This document shows positions 1-7,964 of a stretch of DNA of 64,000 nt, in pieces. Where the stretch lies: the NCBI GenBank assembly GCA_902168105.1, contig CABHOY010000056.1, positions 62,001-126,000 on the forward strand, written 5' to 3'. Source of the stretch: an uncultured Flavihumibacter sp. (GTDB lineage: Bacteria; Bacteroidota; Bacteroidia; Chitinophagales; Chitinophagaceae). Under the pieces are notes generated by a model, which was not told the origin of the DNA, did not search any database, and worked only from the letters and a program-made list of their open reading frames with translations. The translations under genes were made by a program, and so were the position numbers. Every line of letters begins with the position of its first letter. Positions within the stretch are counted from its first letter, which is position 1.

Positions 1-14
1 GGCCTTTATCTTTT

Positions 15-770
15 TTATCTGTACTGTTTCCAGTGACTGACCAGGTCTTTCTTCCTTCTGTCAGCAACCTCCAGTTTCACTCCATTTTTCAGTACCACTT
101 TGTTACCGTCATTTTCCATATGACTGATCTGCGAAAGCTGCACCATCTGGTGATTATTGATCTGGTAAAAACGTAAGGGGCCAAACAGATCGGTATAATA
201 ACGGAATGAACGCTCCGCCTGTAACTGTGTATTATCCACCAGGTAAATGGTACACTTTTCCGAATTCGCCTCCAGGTAAGTGATGGTATTCAGAGAAATG
301 ATCATGTCCTCATGCTGGGTGACCGGGATCACCAGGTCCATATTGATATTTTTCCCGCTGTTAAAGTTTTCGAGCAGCACCCTATACCGGGTAGTACTGG
401 CATTGGCATGAATGCGGTTGGTGATCTTCGTGACCGCCGTCATCAGACTTTCCCTGTCAATAGGCTTCAGAATGATCTCCACTTCGCTGAAACGGATAGT
501 GTGAAGGAATTTTTTTTCAAAAGCGGTCACAAATACTGCTTCGAAAGGAGGAACGTCTTTCGTACCTAGTAACACGTCAAAGCCGGTGCCATCAGGCATT
601 TCCAGGTCGAGGAATACAAGTTGGGGCTGATGTTCCTGAATGGTGGCAATGCCATTGGCGCAGTCAGATGCGGTTGCTGCGATCTGCACGTCGGGGCAAT
701 ATTTTTCCAGCATCAGAGATATGATGTCCCGGCTATTGCGCTCATCATCTATAATAACAGCTTTTATCAT
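15..770 (-). CDS. LytTR-family response regulator
   Basis: Cytoplasmic DNA-binding response regulator, 251 aa. The receiver domain fills about residues 1-120, with acidic pocket D8/D9, phosphoacceptor D55 in the FLDLEMPD segment, T82 and the conserved lysine K102 in LKPID. A LytTR DNA-binding domain occupies about residues 145-250 and ends in the typical 'FYQINNHQMV' and 'ADRRKK' segments. It lies 23 nt downstream of a LytS-type histidine kinase on the same strand, so the two are almost certainly a cognate pair in one operon. Target genes cannot be told from the sequence. Family assignment is secure; the pathway is unknown. Confidence 0.93.
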   Translation of the reverse strand: MIKAVIIDDERNSRDIISLMLEKYCPDVQIAATASDCANGIATIQEHQPQLVFLDLEMPDGTGFDVLLGTKDVPPFEAVFVTAFEKKFLHTIRFSEVEIILKPIDRESLMTAVTKITNRIHANASTTRYRVLLENFNSGKNINMDLVIPVTQHEDMIISLNTITYLEANSEKCTIYLVDNTQLQAERSFRYYTDLFGPLRFYQINNHQMVQLSQISHMENDGNKVVLKNGVKLEVADRRKKDLVSHWKQYR

Positions 771-793
771 AGTTATCTAATATGCTTATACGG

Positions 794-2875
794 CTAAAGT
801 TGGGGAATGAGGATCCTTACAATAGTACCGCTTTCTGTATTATTATTTTCTGATTTGTCTATGATGTCAATATGTATCCCCGTGTTGTACATCTTGTTAA
901 GCAGTTCCGCACGGTTGAAGCTGATCTCCATTCCAGACGACTGGTGATGTTTGGGGAGTGTACGCAACGTTTTGGAACGGATAATGCCGATACCATTGTC
1001 TTCTATCAGGCACTCCAGCATATCCGGGGCAGTCTGGTTGAACTGTATCAATAACTTACCGATCGGATGATCACTGTTGGTCATACCATACTTAACTGCA
1101 TTTTCCACATACGGTTGGAGTAACATAGCAGGAACTTCCAGTTCTGCAGTGGCAATAACGGGATCAACGTATATCTCATATTCCATCTTATGTTCAAACC
1201 GCATTTTCTCTAACCCAAGATAAGTATTCAAATAAGCAATTTCATCTGCAAGCGAAATAAAATTACGGCGCGAGAAGTCCAGCGTTTTGCGGATAAGATA
1301 GGAGAAGTCCGACAGATATTTCTGCGCATACTCAAAGTCCCGCTGCATAACAAAGAGCTGTATGGAGTTCAGGCAGTTGAAAATAAAGTGTGGATTGATC
1401 TGGGCACGAATGGCCTTCAACTCAATCTCGGTCAGCTTTTTATCGTACTCAGTCTCTATATGTCGTTTGCGCTGTTCTTCCAGCTCCTGCTTTTTGCGTA
1501 ATATTTCGGTGGTCTGTTCCTTTACCAGTTCCTCCAACTGCTCGTTCAGCTTGCGTTGCAGCTCCTTGTTCTTATTCAGTTGTTTGATCAGTAATTCCTG
1601 TGTGCGTGTTCTTTCATGATGCACCAGTTTATTCCGGTAACTAAGCCCCGCAAGGAAAAACATGGATTGCAACAGTACACCTGCTACGATGAGTAGTGAT
1701 GGCGCCGACATTTCGCCTAAAGCATTGATCAGCCCCAGCGGACGGATAAGCATCAGGAAAGAGCCGAAGCTGGCCATATAAAAGCAGAGAGACCCGAACA
1801 GGAAGAAGCGTACCAGCGGATGGTGCCGGGAACGTCGGGCCAGCGCAATGAAAACTACCAGCAATGGAACTAAGGTGGAAATGTATACATAACTGTAGAT
1901 CATCACCGGAACCTGGTATTGCTCCAATGCAATACAATAGAAACAGATGATGATGATACCGCCGATAATAGCAGCTACTGATGTAAATAATTTCTCCATG
2001 AAAGGGAACCTTTCCTGAAGGTTCAGGAAGGTATTGCCAAACGCCAGGTACATCAGGTAGAAGCAGAATAGTAATGCCGGTATATCCCAGTAATACTTGA
2101 GCATAGGCCAGCGGTAGAAGACAGACAGCTGGTAGGGCTGGCTTTCCAGCCTGAGCGTAAAGAATATGATTAGGCCCAGCATATATGCAGCAAAGTACAT
2201 GTATGATTTGTCCGGCAGCTGTATATAGTTGATGACGGCTATTGCGAGGCATACCAGTAACATACCGAGCAGCACATGGATCAGTATAGTCTCTCCCCTG
2301 AAATATTCCATCTGTCCACTGCGGAACTGGCCATACTGAAGGGCATTAAAAAGCACGGGCATCAGCCCGTTCTCGTTATAATATTTATTATTGATGTGGA
2401 GGAAGAAAGTGCGTGTGTGACCCGGTGGTACTGTTACGTTGAACCCATAATGCTCCCAGCGCTGCACACCTTCACGGTCTTTCATCAAACCTGTTTGCAT
2501 CAGCAGGCGTAGATTGCTGCCGACAGTATCCTGTACGTACCAGCTCATATGATCGTGCCAGCCGGTAAATAGTGTTAGTACTGAATCATGATGGCCTGTG
2601 TTCTTCACATGCAGTTTCAGCCAGCAATTATTGCCCTTTCCAATATGCTTTTTCTCTACATGGAATAGGTGATAGTTGTGGTTGAACGTAGCTGAAGCAA
2701 TCTGTTGTGGTGTTAGTAAGCCCCCTTTATCCTCCAGGCTCATGACATATGGCCGCAAATCAACAGCTGAAGGCAGATGGTCGAAGTCTGCTGCCAGGGT
2801 ATCTTTGACGGGTATGCTGGCCGAAGCATTAATGGAGTAACAAAACAACAGGAATAGTAAATAAATACGAATCAC
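794..2875 (-). CDS. LytS-type sensor histidine kinase with 7TM-DISM sensor
   Basis: Membrane sensor kinase, 693 aa. A signal peptide (about residues 1-20) precedes an extracytoplasmic 7TMR-DISMED2-like domain (about 35-185). About seven hydrophobic helices follow (190-410, 7TMR-DISM), then a charged coiled coil (420-480). The His_kinase domain has phosphoacceptor H496 in NPHFIFN, and a C-terminal HATPase contains 'EDNGIGI'. This order is standard for Bacteroidota LytS-like kinases paired with LytTR regulators, and the response regulator follows directly. DISMED2 domains are thought to bind carbohydrate-like ligands, but the ligand here is unknown. Confidence 0.92.
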   Translation of the reverse strand: MIRIYLLFLLFCYSINASASIPVKDTLAADFDHLPSAVDLRPYVMSLEDKGGLLTPQQIASATFNHNYHLFHVEKKHIGKGNNCWLKLHVKNTGHHDSVLTLFTGWHDHMSWYVQDTVGSNLRLLMQTGLMKDREGVQRWEHYGFNVTVPPGHTRTFFLHINNKYYNENGLMPVLFNALQYGQFRSGQMEYFRGETILIHVLLGMLLVCLAIAVINYIQLPDKSYMYFAAYMLGLIIFFTLRLESQPYQLSVFYRWPMLKYYWDIPALLFCFYLMYLAFGNTFLNLQERFPFMEKLFTSVAAIIGGIIIICFYCIALEQYQVPVMIYSYVYISTLVPLLVVFIALARRSRHHPLVRFFLFGSLCFYMASFGSFLMLIRPLGLINALGEMSAPSLLIVAGVLLQSMFFLAGLSYRNKLVHHERTRTQELLIKQLNKNKELQRKLNEQLEELVKEQTTEILRKKQELEEQRKRHIETEYDKKLTEIELKAIRAQINPHFIFNCLNSIQLFVMQRDFEYAQKYLSDFSYLIRKTLDFSRRNFISLADEIAYLNTYLGLEKMRFEHKMEYEIYVDPVIATAELEVPAMLLQPYVENAVKYGMTNSDHPIGKLLIQFNQTAPDMLECLIEDNGIGIIRSKTLRTLPKHHQSSGMEISFNRAELLNKMYNTGIHIDIIDKSENNNTESGTIVRILIPQL

Positions 2876-2892
2876 TGTTTGCTAATAAATTT

Positions 2893-3123
2893 TTACAACA
2901 AACCATCAATGGCTTTCGCCAGTTTATGGTCTTTTTCGGTGATCACATCTCCCGCATCATGTGTACTCAGGTATATATCTACCTTATTATAAACATTTGT
3001 CCAGTTTGGGTGATGGTCCATTTTTTCAGCAACAAGAGCCACTTTTGTCATAAATGCAAACGCTTCTCTGAAGTTTTTAAATTCGAAGGAACGATACAGT
3101 TGGTTCTTTTTTTCTTCCCACAT
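2893..3123 (-). CDS. 4a-hydroxytetrahydrobiopterin dehydratase (pterin-4a-carbinolamine dehydratase)
   Basis: Small cytoplasmic enzyme of 76 aa that dehydrates 4a-hydroxytetrahydrobiopterin during cofactor recycling for aromatic amino acid hydroxylases. The family signature is clear: paired histidines H37-H38 in 'MDHHPNWTNVYNKV' and the downstream 'LSTHDAG' (H55), followed by D/LA near the C terminus. At 76 aa it is short; the family is usually 95-110 aa, and the N-terminal part before the FxF segment is reduced, yet the catalytic core is complete. It sits just upstream of the kinase gene on the same strand (17-nt gap) and may share its transcript, although no functional link is obvious. Confidence 0.9.
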   Translation of the reverse strand: MWEEKKNQLYRSFEFKNFREAFAFMTKVALVAEKMDHHPNWTNVYNKVDIYLSTHDAGDVITEKDHKLAKAIDGLL

Positions 3124-3200
3124 AACAAAAGTATTTAGTCATGAAACAAAGCCTTGTTCACGGGTGCAATTCGGTGAAGGAACGAACCGGTACATACCGG

Positions 3201-3644
3201 TTAGAAGATGAGGTTCATCTTGTTTTTGATCTCTTTAATATCCAATAAAGATACTAATTGTACAAGCCCTACGTGGCGTAACTGTTCTATTAACTTCTTA
3301 ACGTCGTCTAACTGATAATAATCGCCTTTAACCATCCAGAGATAGTCTACATTTTTCAGTTCAGGTAACAGGAACTCTGCCTGACAGTGATTATTGTAGA
3401 AGTAATGGACAGACGATTTAGTTGGCTCCTCAAACTCAAAAACGCTGAAATAGAACGCCCTGTTGTTTTTGGACAGGTTAATTTCCAGGGAATTATTTAC
3501 CCGGAAATCAAGGTGCATGTAGTTATTAATCTGCCAGCAGAGTTGATAGTCGCGGGCGGAAGACACAATACCAATAACGTGGGTTGATTCGAAAAAATCT
3601 TCCAGCAGTTGATCCTGGTCCAGCTTTAACTTTAATACCGACAT
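3201..3644 (-). CDS. IPExxxVDY family protein
   Basis: Protein of 147 aa belonging to a Bacteroidota family named after an IPExxxVDY motif; here the motif reads LPELKNVDY at about residues 93-101. It has no signal peptide or membrane helix and no recognised catalytic motif. Function is unknown. In other Bacteroidota this family is often found near pyruvate kinase or fatty-acid genes; that is family knowledge, and no such gene lies here. It ends just before the pterin dehydratase, leaving 77 nt between them. Confidence 0.82.
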   Translation of the reverse strand: MSVLKLKLDQDQLLEDFFESTHVIGIVSSARDYQLCWQINNYMHLDFRVNNSLEINLSKNNRAFYFSVFEFEEPTKSSVHYFYNNHCQAEFLLPELKNVDYLWMVKGDYYQLDDVKKLIEQLRHVGLVQLVSLLDIKEIKNKMNLIF

Positions 3645-3798
3645 ATAATGATTTGTAATACAGTATGCGCCAGGGGCTTAGTTTTTAGTCTGTTTTTACC
3701 TGTTGCTTTCCTGATAGCCAAAGTACGGCTTTAATATTTAATATTGTATCACCCTTTATTTTGATGTCTTCCCGTTTCCGTCAGTTTCATGTACAACT

Positions 3799-3999
3799 TC
3801 ACGATCCTTTGTTTCCGGCCTCCCGGTTGGCAAGGAGGGCGGTTCGTTTAGGTTCCGGTACCTTTTCGTATGCATATGGACAGTGTTTGCAGCCATTCCC
3901 GCAACAGTAGCCCCGTTCAAGGAGAAAATGTTCAGTGAGGACCATATAACCGTCTTCATTATAATAAAAATCAATCCCCTCCTTCAACGGTTTCTGCAT
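3799..3999 (-). CDS. DUF5522 family cysteine-rich small protein
   Basis: Protein of 66 aa. Its core is a Cys-rich segment, 'GYCCGNGCKHCPYAYEK', preceded by 'YYNEDGYMVLTEHFLLERG', matching the DUF5522 family seen across Bacteroidota. The four cysteines suggest metal binding, which is an inference. Its start lies inside the 3' end of trmB (29-nt overlap, different frame), so it is probably translationally coupled to trmB. This frame is preferred over the overlapping 72-codon frame at 3756-3974, whose sequence lacks any family resemblance. The function is unknown. Confidence 0.8.
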   Translation of the reverse strand: MQKPLKEGIDFYYNEDGYMVLTEHFLLERGYCCGNGCKHCPYAYEKVPEPKRTALLANREAGNKGS

Positions 4000-4678
4000 C
4001 GGAAGGTAATTTTATGGTACGCCAGTCAAGCGGGGCTTCCGGTAATCTGAACTTAAGATAGCGGATGGTGCGGCCGTCTTCCAGGTGCATGCCTTCATAG
4101 AAGGTTTTGATCTGCAAAAGGGGCGGAACTTCGGTCATAGCATAGATATCCGGAATATCTTCCACTAAGGTACAGCCTGCCGCTGCGATCACTTCCTGCG
4201 TGAAGGCATATAGTTCGGCGGAATCTGTTTTCAGGTTGATGGTCCCGTCTTTTGCCAGCAGCGGTTGGTATAACTGCAGGAAGCGCGGGTGCGTAAGGCG
4301 CTTTTTAGACTTGGAATTACGAAGGAACGGGTCAGGGAATGTGATCCATATCTCTGATATTTCACCTGGGGCGAAATAATTAGGCAGTTTATCGATCTGG
4401 GTACGAAGGAAGCCGGCATTAGGAAGTGGTTCCTCAAGGGCGGTTTTAGCGCCACGCCAGATGCGGTTACCTTTCAGGTCTACGCCCAGGAAGTTCCTGT
4501 CAGGGTAGCGGCGGGAAAGCCCCAGCGTATAATCTCCTTTACCACAGGCCAGTTCCAGGGTGAGGGAATTGTTGTTTTTAAAGAACGTATGCCATTTTCC
4601 AGGCATGCCTTCCGGGTATATTAATACATTCGGAAACGTCTCAATTTCTGCAAAGCGTTGTAATTTCTTTTGTCCCAT
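3971..4678 (-). CDS. trmB: tRNA (guanine-N7-)-methyltransferase
   Basis: SAM-dependent enzyme that methylates G46 to m7G in the variable loop of tRNAs; 235 aa. The SAM-binding motif reads 'LELACGKGDYTLGLS', followed by 'NFLGVDLKGNRIWRG' and the TrmB signature 'IWITFPDPFLR..SKKRLTHPRFL'. The start at 4678 (MGQKKLQRF) matches where homologues begin; the frame stays open for 60 more codons upstream, but that sequence is unlike the family and runs into non-coding repeats. The downstream gene (DUF5522) overlaps by 29 nt. Confidence 0.94.
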   Translation of the reverse strand: MGQKKLQRFAEIETFPNVLIYPEGMPGKWHTFFKNNNSLTLELACGKGDYTLGLSRRYPDRNFLGVDLKGNRIWRGAKTALEEPLPNAGFLRTQIDKLPNYFAPGEISEIWITFPDPFLRNSKSKKRLTHPRFLQLYQPLLAKDGTINLKTDSAELYAFTQEVIAAAGCTLVEDIPDIYAMTEVPPLLQIKTFYEGMHLEDGRTIRYLKFRLPEAPLDWRTIKLPSDAETVEGGD

Positions 4679-4748
4679 CGCTGCAAAAATAATGTTTTTC
4701 CCGGGGGAGTAGGGCAGGGAGGGGGAAATGATTCGGTTCAAGTCCGGG

Positions 4749-4781
4749 GATGCGTCTGGTATACGTCCTGTATGCGTCGTG
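4749..4781. repeat. Three 11-bp imperfect tandem repeats upstream of trmB
   Basis: Three copies with consensus kATrCGTCnkG run head to tail at 4749-4759, 4760-4770 and 4771-4781 (GATGCGTCTGG, TATACGTCCTG, TATGCGTCGTG). The 11-bp period would place each copy on the same DNA face. They lie about 70-100 bp upstream of the trmB start, so an operator is conceivable; nothing else supports it. Confidence 0.45.
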
Positions 4782-4863
4782 TATAAAGCGTATATAAGGT
4801 ATGTCGGAGCCATCTTTTTTACTATGAGAAGGGCCTTATTCCCCTTGATCATGCACACTTCGC

Positions 4864-4985
4864 CAATTCGTCCTATATCCTATAGGCATATTACGCCGGC
4901 GTTACGCCGTTATTTCTATATCGATCGATATAGAAGTGCGCCTGTAATAACGGCGTAATATGCCTATAGGATATAGATCGAATTG
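4864..4985. repeat. 122-bp imperfect palindrome with alternative hairpins
   Basis: Outer arms 4864-4898 and 4951-4985 pair over 35 bp with two mismatches, including a perfect 26-bp run (4873-4898 with 4951-4976). The centre holds a perfect 22-bp palindrome at 4914-4935. Segment 4946-4958 can instead pair perfectly over 13 bp with 4902-4914, so two mutually exclusive folds exist. There is no T-tract and no flanking target duplication. It lies between trmB and the tRNA-like gene. It could be a mobile palindromic repeat, a protein-binding site or a structured RNA. The flanking stretch 4986-5170 shows nothing further. Confidence 0.85.
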
Positions 4986-5170
4986 AAGTTTAAAGGGATT
5001 TTAGTGGTGAGAAGATAGGGCGTCAGGCTTTCACCTGGTCCGAAAATAGGGCCGATAAAAGAAAAATGGTGTAGTTTATGCTGGTTTTAGGAGTCTTAGG
5101 AGAGGATAAGGGATGAATTTGACGTGGACTTGAGTTGGACGGGTAGGGTTATGGGGTGGTCTGAAATGAG

Positions 5171-5205
5171 AAAAACCTGCCCCGTTTGGAACGGAACAGG
5201 TTTTT
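5171..5205 (-). terminator. Rho-independent terminator of the tRNA-like RNA
   Basis: A 9-bp stem (AAAAACCTG / CAGGTTTTT) encloses a second 5-bp stem (CCGTT / AACGG) with a 3-nt loop. On the minus strand it ends in a T run, directly after the tRNA-like element (6 nt away). It is symmetrical enough to work in both directions. Confidence 0.88.
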
Positions 5206-5211
5206 AAATCG

Positions 5212-5353
5212 CTGTAGGGGAAGGAGTCGAACCTCCACGAGGCAGTTAGCCGCAGCACAAATAAGATTAGTGGTCAACCCATTATGCTGTGTTTATCCTG
5301 TGATCCCCACCCCCGAGACAAGAGGGCATGTCTGCCAGTTTCATCACCCCACA
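5212..5353 (-). ncRNA. tRNA-like RNA with a giant 73-nt variable region
   Basis: Read on the minus strand, this 142-nt element fits the tRNA plan with exact spacing. It has a 7-bp acceptor stem (TGTGGGG/CCCTACA, one G·T), TG at positions 8-9, a 3-bp D stem (ATG/CAT) with a Leu-like loop AAACTGGCAGA, and G26. The 5-bp anticodon stem is CCCTC/GGGGG with loop TTGTCTC (U33 present, formal anticodon GUC, unusual U37). The 5-bp T stem has the canonical loop TTCGACT, and the discriminator is G73. CCA is not encoded. Between anticodon and T arms lie 73 nt (5237-5309) instead of 4-24, able to form an 8-bp stem (CAGCATAA/TTGTGCTG) and a GGC/GCC hairpin. A strong terminator follows. It is too short for tmRNA or a group I intron. 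Whether it is charged or acts in translation is unknown. Confidence 0.75.
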
Positions 5354-5574
5354 ATTTAAAGAGCTAGTTTTTCAATACTTTGCAGTGTTTTTTCAATTTC
5401 GTTTAGTTTTTAGGCTGAACTATTTGTTGAAAACCGCCGTTTGAAGAACTATTATGATGCAAATCTAAAGACATAACCGTTTTCTTGCAAATTTTTTAAG
5501 AAAAATTTTTGAATTTTCGAAATTTTTCAAATATTTGCATATAGGTTTAAAACAATCCAAAACAAATTGTAAAA
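5354..5574. other. AT-rich divergent intergenic region
   Basis: About 220 bp separate the tRNA-like RNA (minus) from the Lrp-type regulator (plus) and must hold both promoters. The segment 5490-5545 is very AT-rich and carries an inverted pair TTTGAA / TTCAAA around 5510-5532, a plausible site for the adjacent Lrp-like protein. I cannot place either promoter with confidence. Confidence 0.4.
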
Positions 5575-6042
5575 ATGAGCCACAATTTGAATATTGACAA
5601 ACTAGATTTGCAGATCATCAGTGAAATGATGCATAATGCAGAAATCTCCTACGCTGACCTCGGGAAGAAGCTTTTCGTTTCCGGTGGCACGATCCACGTT
5701 AGAATGAAGAAATTGCAAGAACTGGGTATCGTTAAAGGTACGAAGTTGCACGTAGATTTAAAAATGATTGGTTATGACGTGATTGCCTTTATTGGTATCT
5801 ACCTCGAAAAAAGTTCCATGTACGACACTGTGGCCAAAGAATTACGTAAGATCCCTGAAATGGTTCGCCTGAACTACACCACTGGCAGTTATAGTATGTT
5901 TGCGGAGATCATCTGCAAGGATATCAGCCAGCTGAGAAGGATCCTGCATGACGAATTACAGAAGATTAAAGGTATAGAAAGGACCGAGACACTGATTTCA
6001 CTGGAAGAAAGCTTTTACCGCACTATCAACGTTGTGGAATAG
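5575..6042 (+). CDS. Lrp/AsnC family transcriptional regulator
   Basis: DNA-binding regulator of 155 aa. An N-terminal winged helix-turn-helix (about residues 5-60) contains 'LDLQIISEMMHNAEISYADLG' and a recognition segment 'VSGGTIHVRMKKL'. A C-terminal RAM/AsnC ligand-binding domain (about 65-150) includes 'TTGSYSMFAEI'. Family length and layout are typical. The upstream AT-rich palindromic stretch suggests autoregulation, as is common for Lrp proteins. The next gene, a tryptophan 2,3-dioxygenase family member, starts 90 nt downstream, so control by an amino acid is a reasonable guess only. Confidence 0.92.
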   Translation: MSHNLNIDKLDLQIISEMMHNAEISYADLGKKLFVSGGTIHVRMKKLQELGIVKGTKLHVDLKMIGYDVIAFIGIYLEKSSMYDTVAKELRKIPEMVRLNYTTGSYSMFAEIICKDISQLRRILHDELQKIKGIERTETLISLEESFYRTINVVE

Positions 6043-6132
6043 GGGATACCCCTGCCAACCCCTTCCTGTCTGCTTATATTGTAGCATCCGGACAACCAGG
6101 TGGCCGGGAAGGGATCATTTAATTTTATTGCT

Positions 6133-7059
6133 ATGGTTACAACAGAAATTGCCGACAAAATTAAGCGGCTGGAAGAAAAGTATGCCGCTATGGGCCAGGA
6201 TCTTTCTTCCTATCTTGACGGGCTCCTGTATGCAGATTACCTTACCTATTGGGATTATATTCAACTGGACGTATTATTAAACCTGCAGCATCCCCGTACG
6301 CCTATACCTGATGAGAACATCTTTATTATCTACCATCAGATCACAGAACTGTACTTCAAACTGACATTACAGGCCATCGAGCAGGTATGTCAGGCGCCGG
6401 AACTGACGGCAGATCTTTTCAAGACGCAGTTGAAGCGTATCAATAACTATTTCCGTAACCTGATCAACTCTTTCGAGATCATGGTAGACGGGATGGATAA
6501 AGAGCAATTCCTGAAGTTCAGAATGGCTTTATTGCCTGCCAGCGGTTTCCAGAGCGGGCAATTCCGTAAGATAGAGATCTGTTCCACCGGGTTGACAAAC
6601 CTCGTTTATGAGCCGCAAAGGCCCGGACTGGCTGGAAAAGAGCTGTCTGACGTGCTGGATAATATCTATTGGCGTAGCGGCGCCACCGAACTGGCTACAG
6701 GCAAGAAAACACTGACCCTGCGTCAGTTTGAGAAGAAATACATGCACGAGTTCCTGTTCCTGGCAGAACGTTACCGGGAGAACAATATGCAGCTGCGCTA
6801 TAAACAGTTATCCCCTGAAGTACAGGAAGAGGTAATGCCGCTGTTAAAGGAATACGACCTGAACATCAATGTAAAGTGGCCGCTCATGCATTATAAGTCG
6901 GCTGTGAGGTACCTGAACCGCAAACCGGAAGATATTGCGGCTACCGGCGGCACTAACTGGCAGCAGTACCTGCCGCCCCGTCACAAGCGTATTGTGTTCT
7001 TCCCGGAGATCTGGACAGAGGAAGAGCTTGAAAACTGGGGTAAACTGGCCTTTGAATAA
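6133..7059 (+). CDS. Tryptophan 2,3-dioxygenase family protein
   Basis: Haem-dependent dioxygenase family that opens the indole ring of L-tryptophan to N-formylkynurenine, the first step of the kynurenine route. The 308-aa protein carries the N-terminal signature 'YWDYIQLDVLLNLQHPRTP' followed by 'IIYHQITELYFKLTLQAIEQ' with the conserved histidine. I chose ATG 6133 (MVTTEIADKI); an in-frame GTG at 6100 would add 11 residues. No other kynurenine genes are nearby, so substrate specificity is inferred from the family; Bacteroidota members have diverged from the characterised enzymes. Confidence 0.85.
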   Translation: MVTTEIADKIKRLEEKYAAMGQDLSSYLDGLLYADYLTYWDYIQLDVLLNLQHPRTPIPDENIFIIYHQITELYFKLTLQAIEQVCQAPELTADLFKTQLKRINNYFRNLINSFEIMVDGMDKEQFLKFRMALLPASGFQSGQFRKIEICSTGLTNLVYEPQRPGLAGKELSDVLDNIYWRSGATELATGKKTLTLRQFEKKYMHEFLFLAERYRENNMQLRYKQLSPEVQEEVMPLLKEYDLNINVKWPLMHYKSAVRYLNRKPEDIAATGGTNWQQYLPPRHKRIVFFPEIWTEEELENWGKLAFE

Positions 7060-7082
7060 TTCTTAATTAGTATTTTTTTTGG

Positions 7083-7090
7083 TATGTTTG
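7083..7090 (+). promoter_or_regulatory. -7 promoter box TATGTTTG before the DUF4290-murA unit
   Basis: Exact match to the Bacteroidota -7 consensus TAnnTTTG, about 155 nt before the DUF4290 start. No clear -33 TTTG is present at the usual spacing, so this rests on one box. Confidence 0.5.
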
Positions 7091-7244
7091 CAAGGAACGG
7101 TTGCTTTCACATTAAAAGTCATTCCGTCCTGGCTAGAAGACCAGGTACAAAGATGTTCTCCAATCAGCGTTTTGTTGCTTTGTGAATGCGCAAGCAGATC
7201 TTACCTTTCAAAATTTACACAGATATTATTTTTTAATTAGCCAT

Positions 7245-7964
7245 ATGGAATACAATACGACCCGTAATCATTTGATAATGAAGGAGTACGGAAGGAATAT
7301 CCAGAAGATGATAGAATATGTGCTGACCATTGAGGATATGGACCACCGTCAACAGAATGCCATGTCGCTGATAGAGCTGATGGGTACGCTGAATCCCCAC
7401 CTTCGCAACGTAGAGGACTTCAGGCATAAACTATGGGACCATTTGTTTTTGATATCCGATTTCAAACTGGATGTGGAATCCCCGTATCCTATCCCTACCA
7501 GGGAAACATTGAGGGCCAGACCTGAGCGCTTACCATACCCTAAAAAGTATCCCCGTAACCGTCACTTTGGTAAAAACCTGGAGATGGTGATCGATAAAGC
7601 GATCAATGAAGAAAATCCGGAAAAGAAAGAAGGGTTCACCCAATGTGTAGGCAACTACATGAAACTGGCTTATAGCAACTGGCACAAGGAAAGTGTACAC
7701 GACGATGCCATTAAGGCGGAGTTAAACACCATCACGGATGGCAAGCTGGAATTCCAGCCAGGTTATACACCTCCTCCAAGTGCAGCAGCTATTGCCAACG
7801 CACCTAACTTCAATACAAGCGCTGAGTTCCTGCCACGTACAAGCAATAGTGGTGGCGGAAGTAACAAACGCAAAAGCTTCCAGCAGAACAAATTCAAAAG
7901 CAACAGCGGGAAAAGCAATAACAAGCACAGTAACAACAAATACAATAAAAATAGGAACAAGTGA
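7245..7964 (+). CDS. DUF4290 domain-containing protein
   Basis: Conserved Bacteroidota protein of 239 aa and unknown function. The DUF4290 domain covers about residues 1-175, starting with 'MEYNTTRNHLIMKEYGRNIQ'. The tail (about 190-239) is low-complexity, rich in Asn, Lys and Ser, and strongly basic, so RNA binding is possible but unproven. Start ATG 7245 matches homologues; a GTG at 7182 is less likely. Its stop overlaps the GTG start of murA by 4 nt (GTGA), a layout of translational coupling that is conserved in the phylum. Confidence 0.88.
   Translation: MEYNTTRNHLIMKEYGRNIQKMIEYVLTIEDMDHRQQNAMSLIELMGTLNPHLRNVEDFRHKLWDHLFLISDFKLDVESPYPIPTRETLRARPERLPYPKKYPRNRHFGKNLEMVIDKAINEENPEKKEGFTQCVGNYMKLAYSNWHKESVHDDAIKAELNTITDGKLEFQPGYTPPPSAAAIANAPNFNTSAEFLPRTSNSGGGSNKRKSFQQNKFKSNSGKSNNKHSNNKYNKNRNK

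Noticed and set aside
3756..3974. 72-codon frame overlapping the DUF5522 gene
   Set aside because: The other frame (3799-3999) matches the Cys-rich DUF5522 family; this one matches nothing.
4679..4858. N-terminal extension of trmB by 60 codons
   Set aside because: The extension is unlike any TrmB and includes the 11-bp repeats; ATG 4678 matches homologues.
5076..5258. 60-codon minus-strand frame across the tRNA-like 3' end
   Set aside because: It runs through the RNA's T arm, acceptor and terminator; the RNA structure explains the sequence better.
5212..5353. tmRNA or group I intron-containing tRNA as an explanation for the tRNA-like element
   Set aside because: At 142 nt it is far shorter than tmRNA, shows no tag reading frame, and the 73-nt insert is too small for a group I intron and sits outside the anticodon loop.
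7182..7244. GTG start extending DUF4290 upstream
   Set aside because: Homologues begin at MEYNTTRNH, the ATG at 7245.
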